DNA from: UBA9865 sp035647835
GTDB taxonomy: Bacteria; Bacillota; Dethiobacteria; Dethiobacterales; Dethiobacteraceae
DNA length: 64,000 nucleotides
Direction: 5' to 3'
Assembly: GCA_035647835.1 (NCBI GenBank)
Contig: DASRMS010000183.1
Span: forward strand, 52,275 to 116,274
A model generated the notes under the pieces. That model had not been told where the DNA came from, ran no database searches, and was given only the letters and a program-made list of their open reading frames with translations. Positions 24,047-32,469 of the stretch are shown here, in pieces. The position numbers and the translations under genes were made by a program. Numbering within the stretch: the first letter of the stretch is position 1; every line of letters starts with the position of its first letter.

Positions 24047-25081
24047 TCACAAGCGAATCTCGCTTTTTTTCTTTCTCAAAAGATAGATAAAAAACGGCGC
24101 ACCCACAAAGGCTGTGATGATGCCTACGGGAATTTCCTTGGGGATCATGACTGTCCTGGCCACCACGTCGGCCCAGATTAAAAAGGTGGCACCGACTAAG
24201 GCTGAGGCCGGCAGTAAAACACGATGATCCGGACCAGTGACAATACGTACAGCATGGGGAATTATTAACCCCACAAAGCCAATCATGCCGCTCACAGATA
24301 CAGCCGCCGCCGTAATTAAAGAGGCCGTTACTAAGAGTACCCTTTTTGTCCGCTCAACATTGACGCCAAGGGTCAGAGCGGCTTCTTCACCCATCAAGAG
24401 AACATTTAAATCACGGGCATAAGTAAAAAGAATAATTGAGCCAATGAGTAGATAAGGTAAAACAAACCAGATTTCGGACCAGGAGCGCATCAATAAACCG
24501 CCCGATAACCAGAAGAAAATACCTTGCATATCTTCGCCGGCAAAAACCATTAATAGGGAAATGACAGCAGAGAGAAAACTTGAGACTACTACCCCGGCTA
24601 AGAGCAGGGTGACCACAGGCACCTGACCGCCTATTCTTGCTAGATTATAGACAAAGAACATCGCTAAAAAGGCTCCGGCAAAAGCAAATATTGGCAGCAT
24701 TTGTGTGAAGCTTATTTGGTAAGTCTGCTGCAATAACATCGCAATGGTTGCGCCGACGGCCGCACCACTGGAAACACCAATCGTAAAGGGATCTGCTAGC
24801 GGATTACGCAGTAAACCTTGAAAGGACACCCCGGCTAAGGCCAAAGAAGCGCCCACTAACAAACCTAACAGGACACGCGGCAGGCGCAGATTCCAAATGA
24901 TAGCCTGTGTCGTGGCGGGAATATCACTACTCTGCCACAAGCCGGTTAAACGTGAGATAATAATCTGAAATGTTTCCCGGGGGGGAATGGCTACCGCGCC
25001 AACCGCGGTAGCCAAAATTACTGAGACCACAAGTGCAGACAATAGTAACGTGTAAAGAAGATACTTATTTCTCGTTTTCAT
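24047..25081 (-). CDS. btuC: Cobalamin/iron-siderophore type ABC transporter permease
   Basis: 344 residues, about ten membrane segments, FecCD/BtuC family. Markers are LRLPRVLLGLLVGASLALAG (about 65-84), RNPLADPFTIGVSSGAAVGA, the coupling-helix region GEEAALTLGVNVERTK, and GFVGLIIPHAVRIVTGPDHR near the end. Linked to btuF (2-base gap) and btuD (7-base gap). Family alone cannot separate B12 from siderophore or haem uptake; the upstream cobalamin riboswitch makes B12 the likely cargo. Confidence 0.9.
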   Translation of the reverse strand: MKTRNKYLLYTLLLSALVVSVILATAVGAVAIPPRETFQIIISRLTGLWQSSDIPATTQAIIWNLRLPRVLLGLLVGASLALAGVSFQGLLRNPLADPFTIGVSSGAAVGATIAMLLQQTYQISFTQMLPIFAFAGAFLAMFFVYNLARIGGQVPVVTLLLAGVVVSSFLSAVISLLMVFAGEDMQGIFFWLSGGLLMRSWSEIWFVLPYLLIGSIILFTYARDLNVLLMGEEAALTLGVNVERTKRVLLVTASLITAAAVSVSGMIGFVGLIIPHAVRIVTGPDHRVLLPASALVGATFLIWADVVARTVMIPKEIPVGIITAFVGAPFFIYLLRKKKSEIRL

Positions 25082-25083
25082 GG

Positions 25084-26013
25084 CTACTTTGCAAAGACCT
25101 CATACAGCAGCTCCAGACCTTGTACATAACGTGGCCCGGGACGTGATACTGAATTAGCGTCTACGTCGTAAACCTTGCCGCTTTTAATCGCCGATAAATC
25201 TTGCCATGTTTCTCTCGCCAGCACCTCATCGCGCATGGGGAAAGTACAAATAATCACTTCAGGGTCAAGTTCAAAAAATGCCTCTTCCGAAACCTGGAAG
25301 TACGCGTCATCAATCTCAGACGCCAGGTTATTCCCACCGGCAGTAGTGATCATTTCTGAGAGGAAAGTGCCTTCTCCTACCGTGTAAAGGACATTAGTAT
25401 CAAGTAAGACAAAAACTTTAGCACGTTCTTCAGCCGGAATTTCAGCCACTTTTGTTTCTAAAGCAAGCCGATCCGCCTTTAATTGCGTCACCAGAGCTTC
25501 GCCCGCCGCTTGGTTATCAATTAACTTGGCTACTGTGACGATGGATTCTTCGATTTCATCAAGTGTCTGCGGATCAACAACAAAGTATGGTGTACCAGCC
25601 TGCTCTAGGAAATCAAATGTTTGCTGTAAAGTTTCACTTTTCCCGACTAACACTAAATCAGGCTGTAAGGCTAGGATGCTTTCTGGGTTGAGGTTATACA
25701 GGTCACCAATAACTTCTTTCTCCTTAGCGGCTGCTGGGTAGTCACAATATGTAGTTACACCAACTACCCGCTCACCTGCATCCAGGGCAAACAAAATTTC
25801 CGTTAAGCTCGGCATAATGGAAACAATGCGTTCCGGTTTAGCTGCTAGCGTTACTTCCCGCCCCGCAGCATCTGTCAGCGTTAACGGATAAGTTTTTCCG
25901 GTATCAGTGTCCCCGTTAGCTTCTTCACCGCCATTTTCTTGACCACAACCAGCAACCAGTGTCAAAGTAAACACCACCAATAACATCACAACCAACCAGT
26001 TTCTTTTTCTCAT
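25084..26013 (-). CDS. btuF: Cobalamin ABC transporter substrate-binding lipoprotein
   Basis: 309 residues. A lipoprotein signal with lipobox LVAGC (Cys at about 23) anchors it outside the membrane. The mature part has the two-lobed BtuF/FepB fold: RIVSIMPSLTEILFALDAGERVVGVTTYCDYP near the start, the linker helix region, and a C-terminal TWQDLSAIKSGKVYDVD. The predicted ligand is a corrinoid because of the riboswitch. It is the first gene of btuFCD. Confidence 0.92.
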   Translation of the reverse strand: MRKRNWLVVMLLVVFTLTLVAGCGQENGGEEANGDTDTGKTYPLTLTDAAGREVTLAAKPERIVSIMPSLTEILFALDAGERVVGVTTYCDYPAAAKEKEVIGDLYNLNPESILALQPDLVLVGKSETLQQTFDFLEQAGTPYFVVDPQTLDEIEESIVTVAKLIDNQAAGEALVTQLKADRLALETKVAEIPAEERAKVFVLLDTNVLYTVGEGTFLSEMITTAGGNNLASEIDDAYFQVSEEAFFELDPEVIICTFPMRDEVLARETWQDLSAIKSGKVYDVDANSVSRPGPRYVQGLELLYEVFAK

Positions 26014-26123
26014 CTCTCTTTTTCTTCCTCCTTATGGCTGAAATTGAGAAAGGCGCATCCCGCAGTTTCCGCTTGCGCTCCTTCCGTACTGGCAATGACG
26101 AAACTTCGTTTAAAGCCAGTAAC

Positions 26124-26149
26124 AAAAAAATCCCAGTGCTCGGACTGAG
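26124..26149 (-). terminator. Second hairpin-T7 element in the btuF leader
   Basis: On the minus strand CTCAGT and ACTGGG pair (one G-T) around CCGAGC, followed by A and seven Ts. It lies about 8 bases downstream of the riboswitch-linked terminator, so the leader appears to have two stop signals in series. A further large hairpin (arms TACTGGC/GCCAGTA, 26087-26121) with no T-tract follows. Confidence 0.6.
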
Positions 26150-26156
26150 AAAGCAT

Positions 26157-26191
26157 AAAAAAATCACGTTTCCCTTAACCCGAGGGCACGA
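26157..26191 (-). terminator. Riboswitch-controlled terminator before btuF
   Basis: Nearly identical to the element at 784-820: CGT-G-CCCT, loop CGGGTTA, AGGG-AA-ACG, then TGA and seven Ts on the minus strand. Between the copies the outer pair changes from T-G to T-A, keeping the stem. This supports a selected structure; its control by the riboswitch is inferred. Confidence 0.7.
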
Positions 26192-26204
26192 TACGGCTGG
26201 TGAA

Positions 26205-26350
26205 GAGGCAGGTTTCCTGGCTACCGCTCATCACTATACAGCGCCTTCCCCGTTAAACGAGTGGCTTGTTGCAGTATAGCTCACGGATACAGTGGCGGGA
26301 CCGCTCAGGTTTCACACCTGATTCCCTTTATGCTCAAGAGAGCACCTATT
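26205..26350 (-). promoter_or_regulatory. Cobalamin riboswitch controlling btuFCD
   Basis: Same core as the copy at 834-980 on the minus strand: AAAGGGAATCAGGTG, GGTCCCGCCACTGTA, GGGGAAGGCGCT after a variable arm, and AGCCAGGAAACCTGCC. The variable arm differs in sequence but pairs again (AGCTATACTGC with GCTGTATAGT), which supports a folded RNA. The stretch from 26014 to 26420 contains no gene. It holds this riboswitch, two terminators and further hairpins in a leader of about 190 bases before btuF, with an AGGAGG site preceding the start. Confidence 0.93.
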
Positions 26351-26420
26351 CACACACGTTATGGATTTAAATTAATTCTATCAGACATGACAAGTAAATG
26401 CAATACTGTTTTTACCTAGA

Positions 26421-27149
26421 TTAACTCTTTACTCCTGCCTGCCTTTTTAGCGCTTTCACTTCGGCGCCGTTTAAGCGACGCCACTGGCCTTTTTTCAAAC
26501 CAGTCAAAGTTAATGGACCTACACGGACACGTTGCAGAGATACTACCGGATGGTTTACAGCCTCTAACATGCGGCGTACCTGACGATTACGCCCTTCTTT
26601 AATGGTCAAAGAAAGTGTAGAAGTAGGGCGGCCGCCTTTAATCAGCCGTACTGCAGCTGGTGCAGTATAACCGTCGTCGAGCTTAACCCCTTTTTGTAAT
26701 TTGGTCAGCGCCTCACTGTCGGGCAAATCATGTATACGCGCCAAATACTCTTTTTCTACACCAAAAGAAGGGTGGGTTAAGCGATTCGCCAACTCACCAT
26801 CATTAGTTAAGAGCAGTAACCCGCTGGTATCTAAATCCAGCCGACCTACCGGGAAGACCCTAGTCCCCACATCTTTGACTAAATCCTGAACTGTCTGGCG
26901 CCCATAAGGATCTTTTAGCGTCGTCACATACCCTATCGGTTTATACAGCAAAATATATTCCTTTTTTTCTACCGGTTTGACGAGACGGTTGTCCACTTCT
27001 ACTTGATCCACGGCCGGGTCCACAGTTACCCCCATTTCCGTAATCGTCTGACCATTGACCTTCACGCGTCCCTCCCGTATCATCTGTTCACCAGCGCGGC
27101 GGGACGCAACTCCTGCCATCGCTAAATATTTTTGTAGTCTGACTGCCAT
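26421..27149 (-). CDS. rluB: 23S rRNA pseudouridine synthase, RluB/RsuA type
   Basis: 242 residues. An S4 RNA-binding domain (about 1-60, RLQKYLAMAGVASRRAGEQMI) is followed by the synthase domain with the catalytic Asp in GRLDLDTSGLLLLTNDG (about 100-116) and KEGRNRQVRRML near 200. It converts uridine to pseudouridine in the large-subunit rRNA (RluB-like by its Clostridia context near scpB/spmAB). I choose ATG 27149, 8 bases after GAGGGG; the open frame runs further upstream without a site. Confidence 0.92.
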   Translation of the reverse strand: MAVRLQKYLAMAGVASRRAGEQMIREGRVKVNGQTITEMGVTVDPAVDQVEVDNRLVKPVEKKEYILLYKPIGYVTTLKDPYGRQTVQDLVKDVGTRVFPVGRLDLDTSGLLLLTNDGELANRLTHPSFGVEKEYLARIHDLPDSEALTKLQKGVKLDDGYTAPAAVRLIKGGRPTSTLSLTIKEGRNRQVRRMLEAVNHPVVSLQRVRVGPLTLTGLKKGQWRRLNGAEVKALKRQAGVKS

Positions 27150-27171
27150 CGTTACTACCCCTCTATCTGTC

Positions 27172-27197
27172 GTCACGCTCATTCGGTTCCTTGTCGC
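27172..27197. repeat. Diverged copy of the short palindromic repeat
   Basis: GTCACG...GGTTCCTTGTCGCG shares the right half of the dispersed palindrome seen at 33222, 37716 and 43507, but the left half has drifted. It lies just upstream of rluB. I give it low confidence as a family member. Confidence 0.35.
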
Positions 27198-27287
27198 GTG
27201 CTTTTCAGTACTGACCACTAATTGTGATGCTCAAATTAGCTGGCTTTTCTCCCCATCATACAAGATTCAAACCGCCGGTGCAAGTTG

Positions 27288-27824
27288 TTAGTGAAAAACA
27301 AGTGTACAGATTACGATGGAGGCAATAAAAGCAGCCAAGTCAGCCAGTAAACCAACTGTCAAGGCATGACGAGTCTTGCGGATACCAACAGAACCAAAAT
27401 AAACTGTTAAAACAAAGAAAGTAGTGTCTGTACTCCCCTGCATCGTTGAAGCTAAACGACCAATAAAGGAATCTGGGCCAAAAGCGTTGAGAATTTCCGC
27501 AGTAATCCCTAATGCACCGCTGCCGGAAAGAGGGCGCATAATTGCTAGGGGAATAATTTCGCCCGGTACGTTGAAGCGGGTTAGCAGCGGCGACAATAAT
27601 TTTATCAGCAGTTCCAGCGCTCCCGAAGCACGTAATAAACCAATCGACACCAACATGGCCACTAAATAGGGGATTAAACTAACCGAGGTGGCAAAGCCCT
27701 CTTGGGCACCCTCGACAAAAGCATCAAACACATCTACCTTTTTGACTACGGCATAAACCAGCACGATGAAAATGAAGCCAGGAATAACCCAGGCCGCTGC
27801 TGTCTGCACAATTACTTGCAGCAT
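27288..27824 (-). CDS. spmB: Spore maturation protein B
   Basis: 178 residues, about five membrane segments, nucleoside-recognition (Gate) domain: FVEGAQEGFATSVSLIPYLVAMLV and IMRPLSGSGALGITAEIL. SpmA and SpmB together are needed for full spore-core dehydration in Bacillus, and they lie beside dacB as here. GGAGG precedes the ATG. Last gene of dacB-spmA-spmB. Confidence 0.95.
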   Translation of the reverse strand: MLQVIVQTAAAWVIPGFIFIVLVYAVVKKVDVFDAFVEGAQEGFATSVSLIPYLVAMLVSIGLLRASGALELLIKLLSPLLTRFNVPGEIIPLAIMRPLSGSGALGITAEILNAFGPDSFIGRLASTMQGSTDTTFFVLTVYFGSVGIRKTRHALTVGLLADLAAFIASIVICTLVFH

Positions 27825-27829
27825 TTTCC

Positions 27830-28426
27830 TTACCTCCTTTTACGTTTTCTACGGGTAAGGCCGCGAATAAGTTTATCCAGAATAATCGCCGTCGTGGTGG
27901 CACATAGCGTGGCCAGGATGGTCGTCCCCACAATCTCCGTGGGGTAAAGTGAGCCGCTGGCAGCCCGCAGTGCCACAACTGTGGTAGGAATTAATGTTAA
28001 AGCGGAGGTGTTAATCGCTAAAAAAGTACACATTTCATCACTGGCCGTTTGTGGGTCCTCATTGATGCTCTGCAGCTCCTGCATGGCTTTTAAACCAAAG
28101 GGAGTCGCTGCATTACCCATGCCCAGCAGGTTGGCACTCATATTCATCAGAATGGCATGCATGGCCGGATGATTGCGCGGCAGCCGCGGAAATAATAACC
28201 GTGACAGTGGTCGTAATAATTTAACGATCCACTCGATAAAACCGCTTTTCTCAATTATTTTCATCATGCCTAACCAAAAAGTCATAATACTGACCATAGA
28301 AAAAACTACACTGACAGCTTGCTCGGCTGAGGAGAACAGCGCATCAGTAAATGTTTCAATGCTGCCAGTAAGTGCCGCAGTGACAAAGGCTATGGCAATC
28401 ATGGCAAACCAGATAAGATTGATCAC
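27830..28426 (-). CDS. spmA: Spore maturation protein A
   Basis: 198 residues with a Gate domain: MTFWLGMMKIIEKSGFIEWI, LMNMSANLLGMGNAATPFGLKAM (about 90-112) and LAINTSALTLIPTTVVALRA. Partner of SpmB in the spore membrane. It starts at GTG 28426, with GGAGGTG 7 bases upstream, and sits 5 bases before spmB. Confidence 0.95.
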   Translation of the reverse strand: MINLIWFAMIAIAFVTAALTGSIETFTDALFSSAEQAVSVVFSMVSIMTFWLGMMKIIEKSGFIEWIVKLLRPLSRLLFPRLPRNHPAMHAILMNMSANLLGMGNAATPFGLKAMQELQSINEDPQTASDEMCTFLAINTSALTLIPTTVVALRAASGSLYPTEIVGTTILATLCATTTAIILDKLIRGLTRRKRKRR

Positions 28427-28453
28427 TTTAACACCTCCCCGCCCCAGTTGTCT

Positions 28454-29569
28454 TTAAAAGATACGCTGGAAAAACTTGCGCAGACTGGCAAATAAGCCCT
28501 TACTCTCCACTTCTGCTGCCGCCACAAGTGGTACTTCGCTGACTTGTTGGGTACCAAAATAGATGCGCAAGGTACCTAGCTGCTCTCCTTTGCTGATCGG
28601 CGCCTGTACTTCTTCCGGCACCTCCCAGGCATAGCGCAGGAGGTCTGCTTCATTATCTTTAAGCGGCAGCATAATATCTTCACTGGCCACCAAGGATATT
28701 TTTTGGGCCGCACCTTTACGTACAGCGGCTGTTTTTAATGGTGTCTCAGCCTTCACGATAGTTTTTCTTTGATAATGAGCATAGCCAAAATCAAGTAAGT
28801 CCGTCGTGTCTTCCCACATTTCCGGTGCATTTAAAACTACAGTTACCAGGCGCCAGTCATCTCTAGCCGCAGCACCAACAAAACAGCGTCCGGCCGGAGT
28901 AGTCCAACCCGTCTTAATTCCCTCGGCCCCCTCATACATCGTCAACAATTTATTCTGGTTACTTAGTAGGCGATCATAGGAACGACCCGTCCAAGAAATT
29001 TTCTTCTCGGCTGTCGCCGCAACTTCGCGAAATTTAGGCAGGGTCATAGCATGTACGGCAATTAAACCTAAATCGTAGGCAGTTGTGTAATGTTCTTCAT
29101 GATCTAAACCATGCGGATTCATAAAATTGGTATGTACTGCTCCCAGTGCATGTGCCTTCTCCGTCATTTGCTCAGCAAATTCCTCAACTGAACCTGCTAA
29201 AAACTCGGCAATGGCGGCAGCAGCATCATTACCAGAACGTAAAATTAAGCCAAACAGTAATTCTTCTAAAGTCTTCTTTTCCCCCGCTTCCAGATCAACA
29301 CTGGAACCTTCCACTAACGAAGCATATTCACTTACTGTCACAACTTCCGCCAGTTTGCCCGACTCTACGGCCAAAATGGCTGTCATAATTTTTGTTGTAC
29401 TTGCCATTGGCAGCTGCTCATGTGCATTCTTACTAAAGAGAATTCTACCTGTGGCTTGATCCAGGACCACTGCAGCTCGCGCCGTTACCTGCGGCGGCTC
29501 CGCCGCCCAGCCGCTGCCTGGCTGTAACAACAACAGACTTACTAATAACACAATGATAAATTTACGCAT
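28454..29569 (-). CDS. dacB: D-alanyl-D-alanine carboxypeptidase, DacB type
   Basis: 371 residues: signal peptide (about 1-22), serine carboxypeptidase domain with STTK (in MASTTKIMTAIL), SGN (LRSGNDAAAAIAE) and KTG (GIKTGWTTPAGRC), then a PBP5-type C-terminal beta domain and an amphipathic C-terminal anchor. It trims D-Ala from peptidoglycan stems. The DacB name (spore cortex cross-link control) rests on the downstream spmA-spmB. Start ATG 29569 follows GGGGGG. Confidence 0.88.
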   Translation of the reverse strand: MRKFIIVLLVSLLLLQPGSGWAAEPPQVTARAAVVLDQATGRILFSKNAHEQLPMASTTKIMTAILAVESGKLAEVVTVSEYASLVEGSSVDLEAGEKKTLEELLFGLILRSGNDAAAAIAEFLAGSVEEFAEQMTEKAHALGAVHTNFMNPHGLDHEEHYTTAYDLGLIAVHAMTLPKFREVAATAEKKISWTGRSYDRLLSNQNKLLTMYEGAEGIKTGWTTPAGRCFVGAAARDDWRLVTVVLNAPEMWEDTTDLLDFGYAHYQRKTIVKAETPLKTAAVRKGAAQKISLVASEDIMLPLKDNEADLLRYAWEVPEEVQAPISKGEQLGTLRIYFGTQQVSEVPLVAAAEVESKGLFASLRKFFQRIF

Positions 29570-29609
29570 ACCCGACCCCCCAATAAACTCAATACGAAAT
29601 CATCAATAT

Positions 29610-29643
29610 AAAAAAAGCCATGCTTATTGTTATTCGCATGGCT
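29610..29643 (-). terminator. Terminator after ytfJ
   Basis: On the minus strand AGCCATGC and its complement form a stem with a 12-base loop followed by seven Ts. It separates ytfIJ from dacB-spmAB. Confidence 0.88.
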
Positions 29644-29664
29644 GGGGGAATATGAAACTTGTCT

Positions 29665-30105
29665 TTAGATTTGATAATGATTAAGCTGTGCATCAGCGGG
29701 CGGTTCTTTTTGCAGCATACCCTGAACCTGATTAATAATCTGTGGTGCCATATCCATCAGGCGATCAAACATCACTTGACGGTCAACAGGCAGCATTTTC
29801 ACGTGACCATCATGGCTCACAATGAGAAAAGCTACAGGCTGTACAGAAACGCCGCCGCCGCTGCCGCCGCCAAAAGGCAGATAATTTACATCTTCTGCTT
29901 TTTTATTTTTCTTTTCCTCTTCCAGATCATTATCAAATTCGCTGCCGCCGGCCGCAAAGCCAAAAGTGACACGAGAAATGGGGATAATCGTGGTACCATC
30001 CTGAGTTTGTACAGGATCGCCGATAATGGTGTTGACATCTACCATCTCTTTGATGTTTTCCATAGCTGTTTTCATTAAGCCTTGGATCGGGTGTTCTTGC
30101 ATCAC
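29665..30105 (-). CDS. ytfJ: GerW/YtfJ family spore protein
   Basis: 146 residues. The family blocks are IQGLMKTAMENIKEMVDVNTIIGDPV (about 8-33), TIIPISRVTFGFAAGGSEF and FGGGSGGGVSVQPVAFLIV. In Bacillus, YtfJ (GerW) is made in the forespore and is needed for lysozyme- or nutrient-linked germination. It begins at GTG 30105 overlapping the stop of the DUF2953 gene (TAGTG); the ATG at 30102 is an alternative. Confidence 0.93.
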   Translation of the reverse strand: MMQEHPIQGLMKTAMENIKEMVDVNTIIGDPVQTQDGTTIIPISRVTFGFAAGGSEFDNDLEEEKKNKKAEDVNYLPFGGGSGGGVSVQPVAFLIVSHDGHVKMLPVDRQVMFDRLMDMAPQIINQVQGMLQKEPPADAQLNHYQI

Positions 30106-30752
30106 TAATCTTTACCCCCTCGTATAATAGTCGACATGAATAACAGGCTGCCAAGCATAAAATGCCCGATGCGCAATTTTACTACCGCATCAAAATAGAC
30201 TTTCGCCACAGTTTGTGGGCTGAAATCTGGCTTAAAAGCAAGTACTGGTCGTTCTTTAAAACGCAGCCTTTTTTGCAAAGCGGGGACAAATATTACTGCC
30301 ACACTCCAAAACAAACCTGTAAGCAACCCTGTTAGCGCTGCATCATTGAGACCGACATGCACTCGTAAAACGAACTTTTCTATGGTCATAGCCTGCCTGT
30401 AAAAATTACTGAGATACGACAGCATATCTTTGTTGTCTTTAATCCACGCTACATACAATTTGACCTTTTCATAATCAAGGTCAAAAACAGAGATTTTTTC
30501 TTTTTTTTCGCCGACTAATTTGTCCTCTCCTGCTTTTAGTTCAGCTTCCAGTGTCACATCAAACGGCGTATCTTGTTGAATTAACGGCACTTCCACATTA
30601 AAACGCAACAGGGAAAAAAATGTATTAACGCGGATGTTTAAAAAGTCATCTTTATTGTCCCTAACAAAAAAAAGATTTATGCGTACCGGAATCAACTGGA
30701 GCAAAAGCATCCCCGACAAATATAACGGTAACAATGTCAAAATCCATTTCAT
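30105..30752 (-). CDS. ytfI: DUF2953 family protein (YtfI)
   Basis: 215 residues with an N-terminal membrane segment (about 2-18), a long soluble part and a weaker hydrophobic stretch near 140-155. Position directly before ytfJ with a 1-base overlap is the same as ytfI-ytfJ in Bacillus, where the partner is a DUF2953 protein of unknown function. GGTGGG precedes the ATG. Confidence 0.82.
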   Translation of the reverse strand: MKWILTLLPLYLSGMLLLQLIPVRINLFFVRDNKDDFLNIRVNTFFSLLRFNVEVPLIQQDTPFDVTLEAELKAGEDKLVGEKKEKISVFDLDYEKVKLYVAWIKDNKDMLSYLSNFYRQAMTIEKFVLRVHVGLNDAALTGLLTGLFWSVAVIFVPALQKRLRFKERPVLAFKPDFSPQTVAKVYFDAVVKLRIGHFMLGSLLFMSTIIRGGKD

Positions 30753-30780
30753 GCGCCCACCAACGTTGCACAGTTTCTCT

Positions 30781-30809
30781 TAACTTCTCCTTAAACAGGA
30801 AAAAAATGC
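30781..30809 (-). promoter_or_regulatory. Weak sigma-F-like promoter before ytfI-ytfJ
   Basis: GCATT, a 14-base gap and GGAGAAGTTA on the minus strand resemble the sigma-F pattern GYATA and GGnnAnAnTR with one mismatch in each half. ytfJ is a sigma-F gene in Bacillus, which is the main reason to list it. The GGAG could instead be a ribosome-binding-like sequence. Confidence 0.3.
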
Positions 30810-30828
30810 ACACTTTAATCTTTAAACT

Positions 30829-30864
30829 AAAAAAAAGCCCTGTAGTAATTTACCACTACAGGGC
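30829..30864 (-). terminator. Terminator after prsA
   Basis: On the minus strand GCCCTGTAGT and its complement enclose GGTAAATT and are followed by eight Ts. Confidence 0.92.
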
Positions 30865-30878
30865 CTGTGATCTTTATC

Positions 30879-31751
30879 TTATAACTTTTTTTCTACTTTC
30901 GCTGCTTCATAAAGTTTAGAGTATTCTTCTTGCATACTTTCGCTTACTTTTTTCTCCATTAAAGCTTCCTCAACCTGCTCTTTAACCGCAGAAAATTCAA
31001 CTTCTTGCGCTTCCTGTCGTTCTAGAACCTCAATCACATGATAACCATGTTCTGATTTTACTGGTTCACTGTACTCACCCACAGGTAAGGCGAAAGCCAC
31101 GTCTTCGAATTCCTTGACAAATTGGCCGCGGACGGCTAAACCTAAAGCACCGCCCTTACTAGCGGAGCCGGTATCTTGAGAATGTTCTTTAGCCAACTCT
31201 GCGAAATCTTCGCCTGCTTTTAACGAAGCCAGCATTTCATTCGCTTCTTCTTCTGTTTCCACTAAAATATGGCGCACATCTACCTTTTCGGGGATATTGA
31301 ATTCTGCTTGGTTTTCTTTAAAATATTCTTCAACTTCAGCTTCAGTTACTTCAATTTTACTGCGGACAATAGCTGAAAGCAGTAACTCGTTACGGATATT
31401 CTCTTTGAGGGTTTCTTCAGTAATACCATACTGGGTTAAAGCCTGATCGAAGTATTCTTTCATGCCGTAGTAGCTTTTCTCAATCAGCTGGTCAATTTCC
31501 TGCTGAACTTCTGCATCTGTAACTTTGATCCCTGATTTAGCTGCTGCCTGAGCCACAACGCGCTCCGAAATTAATTGATCTAAAACGGTGCCGCCGCCGT
31601 TAGCCACAAAAGCCTCATAGAGATCATTCTTAGTAATTTTTTCACCATTGACCGTTGCGACTACCTCGCTGCGTTGGTTAATCACCACTGCACCAATCAC
31701 GGTTGCGACAAGCAACAGTAGTAGGACTAGAGATACTGTTTTATTATTCAT
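30879..31751 (-). CDS. Parvulin-type peptidyl-prolyl isomerase, PrsA/SurA-like foldase
   Basis: 290 residues: an N-terminal membrane segment (about 7-26) without a lipobox Cys, a SurA_N-type chaperone region (about 35-150), and a rotamase domain (about 155-250: VDVRHILVETEEEANEML, SKGGALGLAVRGQFVKEFED, VKSEHGYHVIEVLE). It should help folding of exported proteins while anchored outside the membrane. ATG 31751 is chosen because GAGGTG ends 4 bases upstream. Classical PrsA is a lipoprotein; this one appears signal-anchored instead. Confidence 0.88.
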   Translation of the reverse strand: MNNKTVSLVLLLLLVATVIGAVVINQRSEVVATVNGEKITKNDLYEAFVANGGGTVLDQLISERVVAQAAAKSGIKVTDAEVQQEIDQLIEKSYYGMKEYFDQALTQYGITEETLKENIRNELLLSAIVRSKIEVTEAEVEEYFKENQAEFNIPEKVDVRHILVETEEEANEMLASLKAGEDFAELAKEHSQDTGSASKGGALGLAVRGQFVKEFEDVAFALPVGEYSEPVKSEHGYHVIEVLERQEAQEVEFSAVKEQVEEALMEKKVSESMQEEYSKLYEAAKVEKKL

Positions 31752-31933
31752 CTTCCACCTCTTAATTTTTGCAGTTCCCACAGAACTACTATTTTTACTA
31801 ACCCATAGCTTCTATTGTAGCAAGTAAATGTTACAAACTTATGGACTGTCCTTTGTTTTTCTTTAATGTTTGGGCTTTAAATACATAGGAAAAGGACAGA
31901 AAATCTATCCCGATTCCCCGCCCTAAAATATTA

Positions 31934-32452
31934 TTAAAACTGCTTTTCTTCATTATCTGTCAAGCGAGGCAGCTCACTGAGATCCTTGAGCCCAAAGTAC
32001 TTAAGGAATTCTTTGCTTGTACCATACAGTATCGGACGTCCTGGTGCGTCTTTGCGGCCGACAGTACGGATAAAACGACGTCTCTGCAGTGTGTTCATGA
32101 CCCCCTCAACTTTCACCCCGCGAATTGTTTCGATGTCCACGCGAGTGACAGGTTGGCGATAAGCAATAATGCCTAAGGTTTCTAAGGCCGCTTGTGATAA
32201 AGTATAGCTCTTTTCCCCTTTAAATAACTTTTCTATGACTGGCGATAAGTCTGGTTTAGTGCTAAACTGATAGCCCTTAGCAATCTCCATCACTTGTAAA
32301 CCATGTTCCGATGAAGCATATTCCTGCTGCAGCAGTTTGAGCGTCTCACGCACATCTTTAGTCTCGGCACCAATAATTTCAGCGATTTTAGCCGGAGGCA
32401 ACGGTTCTTCCGCTACAAAAAGCAAAGCTTCTACCAGCGGTTTAATTTCCAT
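31934..32452 (-). CDS. scpB: Segregation and condensation protein B
   Basis: 172 residues with two winged-helix domains (VEALLFVAEEPLPPAKIAEI at the start; SYTLSQAALETLGIIAYRQPVTRVDIETIRG in the second). ScpB dimers bind ScpA and the SMC ATPase in chromosome condensation. Start ATG 32452 has GGAGGTG 6 bases upstream and lies 17 bases after scpA, so the overlap implied by longer frames is not needed. Confidence 0.95.
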   Translation of the reverse strand: MEIKPLVEALLFVAEEPLPPAKIAEIIGAETKDVRETLKLLQQEYASSEHGLQVMEIAKGYQFSTKPDLSPVIEKLFKGEKSYTLSQAALETLGIIAYRQPVTRVDIETIRGVKVEGVMNTLQRRRFIRTVGRKDAPGRPILYGTSKEFLKYFGLKDLSELPRLTDNEEKQF

Positions 32453-32469
32453 ACTTCCACCTCCAGCGT

